43,317 nt of DNA from an uncultured Oscillospiraceae bacterium (GCA_944385405.1 CALWXB010000014.1:1-43317); one strand, 5' to 3'; shown: positions 25,119 through 33,656, numbered from the stretch's first letter. Program-made: numbers and translations. Notes: generated by a model from the sequence alone, not told the origin.

Positions 25119-25661
25119 GTGCTGGCCAGAAACGAGACGATCTTCAAATGGGCGCTGTATGCCGGGGCGGCTTTTGTCTGTCTTTTGATCCAGTGGGCGG
25201 TGCTGCAGCGGTTTACTGTCTGGGGCGTGATCCCCTTTCTTTACCCCGCTGTGGCGGTAGTGCCCGCCATATTTGAAGGCCCTGCCGCCGGGTCCGCCTT
25301 CGCTCTTGGTGTAGGCGTGGTGTGCGATCTGATCCTGCCGGGCAGCGACTGCTTCTATACCCTGGTCTTTCCGCTGGCGGGGCTGTGCGCGGGGCTGTTG
25401 TCCCGGGGCGTGCTGCGCAGCGGCGTGCTGTGTGCTCTGGTATCCACTGCCGCCGCTTTTGCACTGACCGGCTTCGGCGGCTGTCTGGTCCTGTGGCTCC
25501 ACAGCCAGAGCGCCTGGCAGACCGGCGCATACCTCACACTGCGGGAATTCTGCGTCACCGCACCGCCCGCCCTGCTGCTCTCTCCCCTGTTCCGGGCCGT
25601 ATACCAGCGGACCCACCGGGATGAGCGGGCTGCTGAACAAAGGAGATTCTATGGACCGTAA
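25119..25661 (+). CDS. mreD: Rod shape-determining protein MreD, GTG start
   Basis: Hydrophobic protein of 180 aa with about five membrane segments from residue 12 to 155. The pattern WALYAGAAFVCLLIQWAVLQRF, AFALGVGVVCDLILPGSDCFYTLVFPLAGLCAGLL matches MreD. AAGGAGG precedes the GTG. It lies 12 bp after mreC and overlaps the PBP2 start by 11 nt, which confirms its place in the elongation operon. Confidence 0.9.
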   Translation: MLARNETIFKWALYAGAAFVCLLIQWAVLQRFTVWGVIPFLYPAVAVVPAIFEGPAAGSAFALGVGVVCDLILPGSDCFYTLVFPLAGLCAGLLSRGVLRSGVLCALVSTAAAFALTGFGGCLVLWLHSQSAWQTGAYLTLREFCVTAPPALLLSPLFRAVYQRTHRDERAAEQRRFYGP

Positions 25662-27840
25662 AGAACACCGCCTGCTCCGGCTGGGAATTTTAGGCGGATT
25701 TCTCGTCGTTGTGCTGATTTTATACTTGGGGGTCTTGTACGATACCCAGGTCAACGATTATAATAAATATTTGGCTCAGTCCATCCGCTCCATCGCCCGG
25801 GAGGAAAAAGTGGAGGCCTCCCGGGGCATCATCACCGACCGCAGCGGCCGGCCTATGGTGTCCAACCGCTCCACCTACAGCCTGACCTTCGATGCCAGCC
25901 TCCTGCAGAAAGGCGACGACGAAAACGAGGCGATCCTGCGGCTGATCCGGCTGTGCCAGGCCCAGGGCGTGGCCTGGGTGGACAACCTGCCCATCACTGC
26001 CATCCAGCCCTTTGCCTATACGGTGGATCAACTTTCCTCCATTCAGAAGGGGCGGTTCATGACCTACGTGAAGTCCCTGCCGGACGCCCGGGAGGCCCTG
26101 GGGAAGTATTTCCTCTCTCATCCTGAGGCCACCGGCAGTGCGGAGACTGCCGAATCCATCCTCGCTCAGACGGAACTGGATCAGGATGCCAAGGCCGCCG
26201 CCCTGGTGGACTGTCTCACCGCCGACGCGTTCTCCGCCCAGCTGCTGGAGGACGCGGGCGTCACGGTGTCCAAGCTGCTGGGCATGATGCGCGCCAAGCT
26301 GGAGATCCCCTCCTACTTCACGCTGGAGGAAGCCCGGCTGGTTCTGGGGGTACAGTACGAGCTGTCGCTGCGTAAACTGGATAACTACGACGCGTACATC
26401 CTGGCCGAGGACATCGACACGGTGTTCATCTCCCTGCTCAGCGACGGCGACTACGCCGGTGCCAAGGTCTCCCGCTCCACCGTCCGGGAATATGAGACGG
26501 AATTTGCCGCCCACATCCTGGGCACCGTGGGCCGCCTTCAGGCCGAGGACTGGGATGACCTCAAGGGCAAGGGCTACGACATGGACGACTGGATCGGCCG
26601 GGACGGCGTGGAGCTGGCTTTCGAGGAGTACCTCAAAGGCACTGACGGCCGCCGGGTGGTATCCACCAACGCCGAGGGCAAGATCACCGGTGAATACTAC
26701 TCCGAAGAGCCGGAGCCCGGCAATACCGTGGAACTGACCATCGACCTGGAGCTTCAGCAAGCCGTGGAGACCTACCTGGCTCAGACCGTCTCCGCCATGA
26801 GCGAAGAAGACGGCGACTACACCCGAGGCGCCGGCGTCGTGGTGGAAAAGGTGGGCACCGGGGAGATTTTGGCCCTGGCCTCCTACCCCACCTTCAACCT
26901 CTCCACCTACCGTCAGGATTTCACCGATCTGTCCAATGAAGAGCTGAATCCCGACAGGCCCCTCTATAACCGCGCTACTCAGGGCAGATATGCTCCCGGC
27001 TCCACCCTCAAGCCTTTGACCGCGGTGGCAGCCCTGGAGGAGGGCGTTACCACCCTCACAGAGCGTCTCCGGGACACCGGCTTCTGGCGCTATCCCGGCG
27101 ATCCCAGCGGTTTAGGCACCTATTGCTGGAACCGCAGCGGCCACGGCTGGGTGAACGTCACCTCCGCCATTACCAACTCCTGTAACTATTTCTTTGCCGA
27201 AATGGGATACCGCATGGGTATGGACACCCTGCGGGAATACCTCTCCGCCTTTGGCCTGGGTTCTTCCACCGGCATTGAGATCGGCGACTCCGCGGGACTC
27301 CTGCCGGAGAACCCCCAGGGCCAGGACCAGGCCCCCTGGGCCGCCTATGGCCAGTCCAACCAGCTCTATACCCCCATACAGATGGCCAACTATATCTCCA
27401 CCCTGGTCTCCGGCGGCAAGCGCTGTGAGGCCCATCTGCTCAAGGCCGTCAAGTCCTACGACAGCGCCCAGGTGCTGGCTGTGGGCAATACTGATCCCGT
27501 GGATACCATTGCCATACGGGACTCCACCCTGCAGGCGGTGAAGGAAGGCATGCTGGGCTATACCCAGCCCGGCGGCCAGCTCTATTCCTACTTCACTCAG
27601 TGCGTGGTCACCGCCGGCGCCAAGACCGGCACCGCCCAGCTGGGCGGCGGACAGACCAACAACGGCGTGTTCGTGTGCTTTGCCCCCTACGACGACCCCG
27701 AGATCGTGGTCTCCATCGTCATCGAACACGGCAATGCCGGCGCCGCCCTTGCCTCCACCGCCGTGTCCATCCTCAACGCCTATTTTGCCGCCGATGATGT
27801 GGGTACCGCCGTCATCGGTGAAAATCAGTTACTTCCGTAA
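25651..27840 (+). CDS. mrdA: Penicillin-binding protein 2 (class B PBP, D,D-transpeptidase)
   Basis: Transpeptidase of 729 aa that cross-links peptidoglycan during cell elongation. One membrane segment (about 12-32) precedes the PBP dimer domain (about 55-350, with EASRGIITDRSGRPMVSN). In the transpeptidase domain the active-site motifs are S451-TLK, S510-CN and K658-TGT. The ATG at 25651 follows AAAGGAG; an ATG 30 bp upstream is less likely. It overlaps mreD, and with mreC/mreD forms the elongasome set. RodA is not in the window. Confidence 0.95.
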   Translation: MDRKEHRLLRLGILGGFLVVVLILYLGVLYDTQVNDYNKYLAQSIRSIAREEKVEASRGIITDRSGRPMVSNRSTYSLTFDASLLQKGDDENEAILRLIRLCQAQGVAWVDNLPITAIQPFAYTVDQLSSIQKGRFMTYVKSLPDAREALGKYFLSHPEATGSAETAESILAQTELDQDAKAAALVDCLTADAFSAQLLEDAGVTVSKLLGMMRAKLEIPSYFTLEEARLVLGVQYELSLRKLDNYDAYILAEDIDTVFISLLSDGDYAGAKVSRSTVREYETEFAAHILGTVGRLQAEDWDDLKGKGYDMDDWIGRDGVELAFEEYLKGTDGRRVVSTNAEGKITGEYYSEEPEPGNTVELTIDLELQQAVETYLAQTVSAMSEEDGDYTRGAGVVVEKVGTGEILALASYPTFNLSTYRQDFTDLSNEELNPDRPLYNRATQGRYAPGSTLKPLTAVAALEEGVTTLTERLRDTGFWRYPGDPSGLGTYCWNRSGHGWVNVTSAITNSCNYFFAEMGYRMGMDTLREYLSAFGLGSSTGIEIGDSAGLLPENPQGQDQAPWAAYGQSNQLYTPIQMANYISTLVSGGKRCEAHLLKAVKSYDSAQVLAVGNTDPVDTIAIRDSTLQAVKEGMLGYTQPGGQLYSYFTQCVVTAGAKTGTAQLGGGQTNNGVFVCFAPYDDPEIVVSIVIEHGNAGAALASTAVSILNAYFAADDVGTAVIGENQLLP

Positions 27841-27857
27841 GCAGAGGAGCTGTATCT

Positions 27858-29729
27858 ATGACTGATCCTTTCATATTCGACTCCCGCAGCACCCAGTGCA
27901 AAGAGCCTTTCGGCGCCGTGCCCTGCGGACAGCGCGTCACCTTCCGATGTCGGCCCCTGGCCCGTGAGGCCTTTACCCATTGCGCTCTGGTCCTCTTTCA
28001 CGAGTTCTCCCACCGCACCCAGGAGGTCGAGCTTTCCTGCCTGGGTCCGGAGGGAGAGCGCGTGTGCTTCGGCGGCACGGTGTCCGCCCCGGAGGAGCCG
28101 GAACTGACCTGGTATTCCTTCCGTTTCTGGCGGGATGACGGCACCGGCTGTGCCTTTGACAAAACGGGCTACCGCAGCGACAGCGACCTGCGGCCCTGGC
28201 AGCTGACCACCTACCGTCCCAGTCATACCCCGGAGTGGTTCGGGAGCGGTGTTACTTACCAGATTTTCCCAGATCGTTTTTGCCGTCTTTCCGTGCCGGA
28301 TCCCAGGGGGCTGGTGGGCAACCGCTGGGTCCACCGGACCTGGAGCGATCAGCCCGTCTGGAAACCGGATCCCGATGGCGAGGTCTGGAACCGGGACTTC
28401 TTCGGCGGCTCCCTGGCCGGCATTACCTCCAAGCTGGATATGCTGGCAAATTTGGGCGTTACCACACTGTATCTGTGCCCCATTTTCGAGTCTGCCTCCA
28501 ATCACCGTTACAACACGGCGGATTATACCCGCATCGACCCTATGCTGGGCACAGAGAAGGATTTTGCCACACTGTGCAGCAAGGCCTGGGAGAAGGGCAT
28601 CCGCGTGATCCTGGACGGTGTCTTCAACCACACCGGCTCCCAGAGCCTTTACTTCAATGCCGACGGCTTCTATCCCACCCTGGGCGCCGCCCAAAGCCGG
28701 GAAAGCCCCTACTATGACTGGTACTCCTTCCATCCCTGGCCCAGCGACTATGACTCCTGGTGGGGCATCCGCACCCTGCCCGCTGTGCGGGAGGACTGTC
28801 CCAGCTATGTGGACTACATCATCGACGCGCCGGATTCCATTATCCGCCGCTGGATCGACCTGGGCGCCTCCGGCTGGCGGCTGGACGTGGCCGATGAGCT
28901 GCCGGACTGGTTCATCGAGAAGGTCCGCGCCGCCGTGGAGGAATCCGACCCCGACGGCGTCCTGATCGGCGAGGTGTGGGAGGACGGCTCCAACAAGATC
29001 GCGTATTCTCAGCGGCGCCGCTATCTGCTGGGCAGTGAGGTCCACGGCCTGATGAATTACCCCTTCCGCACCGCTCTGCTGGCCTATCTGCAGGGCGGAG
29101 GTGCCGAGCAGTTCCTGGACGCCATGGAGACACTGCGGGAGAATTATCCCCCCGCCTCTTTTTATTCCGCCATGAATTTCCTGGGCACCCACGATACCAT
29201 GCGTATCCTTACAGCTTTGGGCGCAGACCATACGCCCCCCACCCGGGAGGAGCGGGCTGCCTACCGTCTCTCCCCCCAGGAGCGGGCCAAAGGACTGGCG
29301 CTGGTGAAGCTGGCGGCACTGGTGCTCTTTACCTTCCCCGGCAGCCCCACCGTCTACTATGGCGACGAGGCCGGTATGGAGGGATTTGAGGATCCCTTTA
29401 ACCGGGGCACCTATCCCTGGGGCCGGGAGGATCGGGAGCTGATGTCCTTCTTTGCTCTGCTGGGCCGCCTGCGGGGACGGCGGGAATCTTTGCGCCGGGG
29501 CTCCATCACCTGGCTCTGTGCCCAAGGTCCTCTGCTGGCGTTCTCCCGGGAGTTCGCCGGAGAGCGGACCGTCACGGTGGTAAACGCAGACCGTGCGGAA
29601 CACGCCCTGACCCTTCCCTGGAGCGGTGAGGCCCCGGAAGATCGGCTTACCGGCACCGTGCTGACCCCGGAGGACGGTGTCCTGCGTCTGGTTCTGCCTC
29701 CCCGCAGCGGGATGCTGCTGCTGAATTGA
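27858..29729 (+). CDS. Glycoside hydrolase family 13 alpha-amylase-type enzyme, cytoplasmic
   Basis: Protein of 623 aa without a signal peptide. An N-terminal beta domain (about 1-120) precedes the TIM barrel starting TYQIFPDRF. The GH13 conserved regions are DGVFNHTG, GWRLDVADE with the nucleophile at D343, GEVWED with the acid/base at E372, and FLGTHD with the third Asp at D446. The layout resembles neopullulanase, cyclomaltodextrinase or maltogenic amylase enzymes acting on imported maltodextrins. It lies 17 bp after PBP2 behind GAGGAG, so it seems to be the last gene of the dut-maf-mreCD-PBP2 operon. Substrate preference is not visible. Confidence 0.93.
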   Translation: MTDPFIFDSRSTQCKEPFGAVPCGQRVTFRCRPLAREAFTHCALVLFHEFSHRTQEVELSCLGPEGERVCFGGTVSAPEEPELTWYSFRFWRDDGTGCAFDKTGYRSDSDLRPWQLTTYRPSHTPEWFGSGVTYQIFPDRFCRLSVPDPRGLVGNRWVHRTWSDQPVWKPDPDGEVWNRDFFGGSLAGITSKLDMLANLGVTTLYLCPIFESASNHRYNTADYTRIDPMLGTEKDFATLCSKAWEKGIRVILDGVFNHTGSQSLYFNADGFYPTLGAAQSRESPYYDWYSFHPWPSDYDSWWGIRTLPAVREDCPSYVDYIIDAPDSIIRRWIDLGASGWRLDVADELPDWFIEKVRAAVEESDPDGVLIGEVWEDGSNKIAYSQRRRYLLGSEVHGLMNYPFRTALLAYLQGGGAEQFLDAMETLRENYPPASFYSAMNFLGTHDTMRILTALGADHTPPTREERAAYRLSPQERAKGLALVKLAALVLFTFPGSPTVYYGDEAGMEGFEDPFNRGTYPWGREDRELMSFFALLGRLRGRRESLRRGSITWLCAQGPLLAFSREFAGERTVTVVNADRAEHALTLPWSGEAPEDRLTGTVLTPEDGVLRLVLPPRSGMLLLN

Positions 29730-29733
29730 ACGG

Positions 29734-29769
29734 AAAGCGGAGATGTTTCACGTGAAACATCTCCGCTTT
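29734..29769. terminator. 36-bp perfect palindrome: terminator with embedded parS
   Basis: A perfect inverted repeat whose outer arms (AAAGCGGAGA and complement) lead into a T-run on the plus strand, as in an intrinsic terminator. Its inner 16 bp are exactly a parS site. It lies 4 bp after the GH13 stop codon. Confidence 0.85.
29744..29759. promoter_or_regulatory. parS: parS centromere site 1
   Basis: TGTTTCACGTGAAACA, a perfect match to the bacterial parS consensus where ParB loads and spreads. It lies about 0.24 kb upstream of parA, and the ParB protein is encoded at 30771-31661. Confidence 0.97.
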
Positions 29770-29792
29770 TTATGAATTTTCCTGCGAATGCC

Positions 29793-29821
29793 TTGCAAGC
29801 CCCATCCGCCCTTGATATAAT
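29793..29821 (+). promoter_or_regulatory. Promoter of parA-parB
   Basis: -35 TTGCAA (29793-29798), 17-bp spacer and consensus -10 TATAAT (29816-29821). It predicts a leader of about 160 nt. Confidence 0.82.
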
Positions 29822-29828
29822 AGTGTGC

Positions 29829-29986
29829 GTTGGATGTTTGTCTGCTGCGCCTTTTGCACGGACAAGCCCTTCCCCGCCGCGTCAGGCGGGCCCTGTGCCC
29901 TGAATGCCCCGGCCTTCAGGGCTTTGGACCTTCTCCGGCACGGATGCGGCCACCTGACTCCGCGTAAAAAGAAAGTAGGTGCCTTT
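29829..29986 (+). promoter_or_regulatory. Structured leader of parA
   Basis: The stretch between the promoter and the GTG start holds two GC-rich hairpins: CCCGCC/GGCGGG near 29875-29891, and an 8-bp perfect stem GCCCTGAA/TTCAGGGC near 29897-29922. The parA frame is open through it, but no good start lies there. The function of the leader is unknown. Confidence 0.45.
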
Positions 29987-30745
29987 GTGGCAAAGACCAT
30001 TGCAATCGTGAATCAAAAGGGCGGTGTAGGCAAAACCACCACCTGTGTGAATCTGGCTGCCGCCTTGACCGAGGCCGGCCGCCGGGTACTGCTGTGCGAC
30101 TTTGATCCCCAGGCCAACTCCACTTCGGGTATGGGGGTGGACAAGACCGTCTCCAAGGGGATCTATCAGGTGCTCATCGGAGAGGCTTCCGCCCAGGACG
30201 CCATGGTACACACCCGCTTCGGCGACGTTCTGCCTTCCAACAAGGCCCTGGCCGGGGCGGGCATCGAGCTGATCTCCATGGAGAACCGGGAATTCCTCCT
30301 GCGGGACGCGCTGGCTCAGGTCGCGGATCAATATGATTTTATTTTTATTGACTGTCCTCCCTCCCTGGAGCTGCTGACGCTCAATGCGCTGTGCGCTGCC
30401 CAAGCGATTTTGGTGCCAGTGCAGGGGGAATACTTTGCATTGGAAGGTCTCAGTGATCTGATGAACACCGTGCGCATCGTGCGCCGGTCCCTGAACCCGG
30501 GCCTGGAGCTGGAGGGCGTACTGCTGACCATGTTCGACGGCCGCACCAATCTGGCCCTCCAGGTGGCAGAGGAGGTCAAGCACTACTTCCCCGGCAAGGT
30601 ATACGCCACGGTGATCCCCCGGAACGTGCGCCTCAGCGAGGCCCCCAGTCATGGGAAACCTATCACTGCCTACGACCGCTCTTCCCGGGGCGCGGAGGCC
30701 TATACCGCTCTGGCTGCGGAATTTTTGAACAAACAGAGCGCGTGA
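29987..30745 (+). CDS. parA: Chromosome-partitioning ATPase ParA (Soj)
   Basis: Walker-type ATPase of 252 aa that moves ParB-parS complexes over the nucleoid. The deviant Walker A KGGVGKTTT is at the N-terminus (IAIVNQKGGVGKTT), followed by LLCDFDPQANSTSG, Walker B-type FIFIDCPPSLELLT and the C-terminal VIPRNVRLSEAPSHGKPI. The frame extends upstream to 29825, but the GTG at 29987 gives the conserved start and has AGTAGGTG ahead. parB follows 25 bp later and parS lies upstream, so the full parABS system is present. Confidence 0.96.
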   Translation: MAKTIAIVNQKGGVGKTTTCVNLAAALTEAGRRVLLCDFDPQANSTSGMGVDKTVSKGIYQVLIGEASAQDAMVHTRFGDVLPSNKALAGAGIELISMENREFLLRDALAQVADQYDFIFIDCPPSLELLTLNALCAAQAILVPVQGEYFALEGLSDLMNTVRIVRRSLNPGLELEGVLLTMFDGRTNLALQVAEEVKHYFPGKVYATVIPRNVRLSEAPSHGKPITAYDRSSRGAEAYTALAAEFLNKQSA

Positions 30746-30770
30746 CGCGCCGGAAAGGAGCATTCCAATC

Positions 30771-31661
30771 ATGGCATCCAAAAAGCCCTCCGGACTCGGC
30801 CGGGGCCTCGGCGCCCTGCTGGGCGACGACGTGCTCTCCACCGAGCGCAGCGGAACCTTTACCTTGCCCATCTCCCAGGTGGAAAGCTGCTCCTCGCAGC
30901 CCCGAAAGTCTTTTGACGAAGCCTCGCTGGCGGAGCTGGCGGACTCCATCCGCCGCCACGGCATTATTCAGCCTCTCACGGTGCGGAAGCTGGCCTCCGG
31001 CTACTATCAGATTATCGCGGGAGAGCGCCGCTGGCGGGCCGCGCGGCTGGCAGGGCTTTCCGAGGTTCCGGTGGTGGTCATTGAGGCAGATGACCGCAAG
31101 GCCGCCGAGCTGGCCATGATCGAGAACCTCCAGCGGGAGGACCTGAATCCTATGGAGGAAGCCATGGGATTCCACACCCTCATTGAGACGTACCACATGA
31201 CCCAGGAAGAAGCCGCCCAAAGTGTGGGGAAATCCCGCAGCGCCGTGGCCAACGCCCTGCGGCTGCTGGGTCTCACCCCTGCCGTCAAAGCTATGGTGGA
31301 ACGGGGCGATCTCTCCGCCGGCCACGCCCGGGCGCTGCTGCCACTCTCCCCTGCCCTGCAGGAAACCGCCGCCAACGCAGTATGCTCCGGAGGGCTGTCC
31401 GTACGGCAGACTGAGGCACTGGCCAAACGTCTGGCAGCAGAAAAAAAGGAACCTGCCCCCAAAGCGTCATCCGGCCCGGATTATGCGGCTGAGGCCCAGC
31501 GGGATCTGTCTTCCCGGCTGGGACGCGGCGTGCGGATTGTCACCGGTCGGAAAAAAGGCCGGGTGGAATTGGAATACTACGGAATCGATGACTTGAACGA
31601 CCTTCTGGAGGCCCTGGCTCTGATCCGGGTGCGGAAAGAAGAGAAAGGACCCACGGTATGA
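30771..31661 (+). CDS. parB: Chromosome-partitioning protein ParB (Spo0J)
   Basis: CTP-dependent DNA clamp of 296 aa that loads at parS. The N-terminal ParA-stimulating peptide (SKKPSGLGRGLGALLG) is present. The CTPase domain follows with GERRWRA (residues 84-90) and ENLQREDLNPMEEA, then the helix-turn-helix region (MTQEEAAQSVGKSRSAVANALRLL, AGHARALL) and the C-terminal dimerisation domain (about 240-290). AAAGGAG precedes the ATG. Two perfect parS sites flank the parA-parB region. Confidence 0.97.
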   Translation: MASKKPSGLGRGLGALLGDDVLSTERSGTFTLPISQVESCSSQPRKSFDEASLAELADSIRRHGIIQPLTVRKLASGYYQIIAGERRWRAARLAGLSEVPVVVIEADDRKAAELAMIENLQREDLNPMEEAMGFHTLIETYHMTQEEAAQSVGKSRSAVANALRLLGLTPAVKAMVERGDLSAGHARALLPLSPALQETAANAVCSGGLSVRQTEALAKRLAAEKKEPAPKASSGPDYAAEAQRDLSSRLGRGVRIVTGRKKGRVELEYYGIDDLNDLLEALALIRVRKEEKGPTV

Positions 31662-32242
31662 ATCTGGAACACAACAACACCGGCTCCGCATCGGAGACTT
31701 CTGCGCCGGAGCAGTCCGCCACCCAATCCGCTCCGGCTGCACCGTCTCCCCAGCCGCAGCCCGGCTCCGGCGGGCAACCCGGCAAAAAGCCGGTGGTGAT
31801 CTATATCATGATCCTGTTTCTGGCAGCTTTCCTGCTGATGGCCCTGTCTCTGCTGATGCATCAGCGCAGCAACACGGAGGCTCTTGGCCAGCTGCAGAAT
31901 TCCGTCAACGCCATGCAGGCGGTGCAGGAGACTCAGGACAAGATCATCGGATTGCAGGAGGAGCTCTCCCAGGCCCGGGAGGAACAGGAATCCCTTCAGG
32001 AACAGCTGGATGCCTCCCAGGAGGAGATCCTGGATGCGCAGCGGCAGGCAGACGCACTTCTGGGGCTGTACAGCCTGCAGCAGGCCTATCTCAGCCGGGA
32101 TTACGACGCCTGCGGCGAAATTCTTCAATCTATGGAGGATCAGGGACTGCCGTCACTGTTGTCCAAAGAGCCCGGTATCAGCGGCACCACCGCCCCTGCG
32201 GAGCGGTATCAGCAGCTGAAGGAAGCCGTGTTGAATCCCTGA
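31658..32242 (+). CDS. Membrane-anchored coiled-coil protein of unknown function
   Basis: I do not recognise a family. The 194-aa protein has a Ser/Pro/Gln-rich N-terminal tail (1-42), one membrane segment (about 45-67, VVIYIMILFLAAFLLMALSLLM), a long coiled coil (about 75-140, rich in Gln/Glu/Leu) and a short helical C-terminal part with LYSLQQAYLSRDYDACGEILQSM that looks like one TPR-like helical hairpin. The ATG overlaps the parB stop by 4 nt, so it is translationally coupled to parB, and parS site 2 begins 6 bp after its stop. Position suggests a link to chromosome segregation or the membrane, but this is inference only. Confidence 0.8.
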   Translation: MNLEHNNTGSASETSAPEQSATQSAPAAPSPQPQPGSGGQPGKKPVVIYIMILFLAAFLLMALSLLMHQRSNTEALGQLQNSVNAMQAVQETQDKIIGLQEELSQAREEQESLQEQLDASQEEILDAQRQADALLGLYSLQQAYLSRDYDACGEILQSMEDQGLPSLLSKEPGISGTTAPAERYQQLKEAVLNP

Positions 32243-32247
32243 ACCGC

Positions 32248-32263
32248 TGTTTCACGTGAAACA
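32248..32263. promoter_or_regulatory. parS: parS centromere site 2
   Basis: A second perfect TGTTTCACGTGAAACA, 2504 bp from the first. It lies in the 57-bp gap between the unknown coiled-coil gene and serS, and unlike site 1 has no terminator arms around it. Confidence 0.97.
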
Positions 32264-32299
32264 CACCGGTTATTTTAAAATTTATTTGAGGTGACAACC

Positions 32300-33604
32300 A
32301 TGCTGGATATTCGTTTCATTCGGGAAAATCCCGATGCCGTCAAGGAAAACATCAAGAAGAAATATCAGGACGCCAAGCTGCCCCTGGTGGACCAGGTCAT
32401 TGAGCTGGACGCCAAGCGCCGGGCCGCCATCGCAGAGGCCGATCAGCTGCGCTCCAACCGCAACACCCTCTCCAAGCAGATCGGCATACTGATGGGACAA
32501 GCCAAAAAGGACCCCGGCAAGCTGGCGGAGGCCGAAGCGGTGAAAGCCCAGGTAAAGGAGCAGGCGGACCGTCTGGCGGAGCTGGAGAAGCTGGAGACGG
32601 AGCTGGAAACGGCTCTGCACAAGGATCTGCTGCAGATCCCCCAGATCATTGACCCCTCTGTGCCTCTGGGCCCCGACGACTCCTGCAACGTGGAGGTGGA
32701 GCGCTTCGGTGAGGCCAAGGTTCCCGACTTCCCCATCCCCTATCACACGGAGATCATGGAATCCTTCAACGGCATCGATCTGGATGCCGCCGGCCGGGTC
32801 TCCGGCAACGGCTTCTACTATCTGCTGGGGGATATCGCCCGGCTTCACGAGGCGGTGCTGGCCTATGGTCGGGACTTCATGATCGGCAAGGGCTTTACCT
32901 ACTGCATCCCCCCCTTCATGATCCACGGCAATGTGGTGGAGGGCGTCATGAGCCAGACGGACATGGACGCCATGATGTACAAAATTGAGGGCGAGGATCT
33001 CTATCTTATCGGTACCTCCGAGCACTCTATGATCGGCCGGTTCATTGACCAGATCCTCCCTGCCGAGAAGCTGCCCCAGACCCTTACCTCCTACTCCCCT
33101 TGCTTCCGCAAGGAGAAAGGCGCCCACGGCATTGAGGAGCGGGGCGTCTACCGTATCCACCAGTTCGAAAAGCAGGAGATGATCGTGGTCTGCAAGCCTG
33201 AGGAGTCCAAGGAGTGGTATGAGAAGCTGTGGCGCTACTCCGTGGAGCTGTTCCGCTCCCTGGACATTCCCGTTCGGCAGCTGGAGTGCTGCTCCGGAGA
33301 TCTGGCGGATCTGAAGGTGAAGTCCTGCGATATCGAAGCCTGGTCTCCCCGGCAGCAGAAGTACTTCGAGGTGTGCTCCTGCTCCAATCTGGGCGACGCC
33401 CAGGCCCGCCGTCTGCGCATCCGCTACAAGGACGAAAACGGCAAGATGCAGCTGTGCCACACGCTGAACAACACCTGCGTGGCACCGCCCCGGATGCTTA
33501 TCGCTTTCCTGGAGAACAACCTCCAGGCCGACGGTACTGTCCTGATTCCCGAAGTCCTGCGCCCCTACATGGGCGGCAAGGACAAGCTGATCCCCCAGAA
33601 GTAA
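32300..33604 (+). CDS. serS: Serine--tRNA ligase
   Basis: Class II synthetase of 434 aa that charges tRNA-Ser (and tRNA-Sec where present). The N-terminal long antiparallel coiled-coil arm (about 1-110) binds the tRNA. The catalytic core includes LIGTSEHSMIGRF, FRKEKGAHGIEERGVYRIHQFEKQEM (motif 2) and NNTCVAPPRMLIAFLEN (motif 3). The motif-2 neighbourhood differs from the GSAGRDTRGL form of Escherichia and Bacillus; I recall the same form from other gut Clostridia. The ATG at 32300 follows GAGGTG; a GTG 9 bp upstream is the alternative. No T-box is visible. Confidence 0.95.
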   Translation: MLDIRFIRENPDAVKENIKKKYQDAKLPLVDQVIELDAKRRAAIAEADQLRSNRNTLSKQIGILMGQAKKDPGKLAEAEAVKAQVKEQADRLAELEKLETELETALHKDLLQIPQIIDPSVPLGPDDSCNVEVERFGEAKVPDFPIPYHTEIMESFNGIDLDAAGRVSGNGFYYLLGDIARLHEAVLAYGRDFMIGKGFTYCIPPFMIHGNVVEGVMSQTDMDAMMYKIEGEDLYLIGTSEHSMIGRFIDQILPAEKLPQTLTSYSPCFRKEKGAHGIEERGVYRIHQFEKQEMIVVCKPEESKEWYEKLWRYSVELFRSLDIPVRQLECCSGDLADLKVKSCDIEAWSPRQQKYFEVCSCSNLGDAQARRLRIRYKDENGKMQLCHTLNNTCVAPPRMLIAFLENNLQADGTVLIPEVLRPYMGGKDKLIPQK

Positions 33605-33619
33605 GCCGCGCTTTTACGC

Positions 33620-33656
33620 GCAAATATACTGTTTGTAGTTTTTATTAAGTTTAATA
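33620..33656 (+). promoter_or_regulatory. AT-rich possible promoter/operator before the SLH gene at 33701
   Basis: The serS-SLH gap contains a sharp AT-rich island with TATACT (33626), TAATAC (33651) and a small inverted repeat TATTAA-GT-TTAATA (33643-33656). No convincing -35 fits either -10 candidate. Confidence 0.35.
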
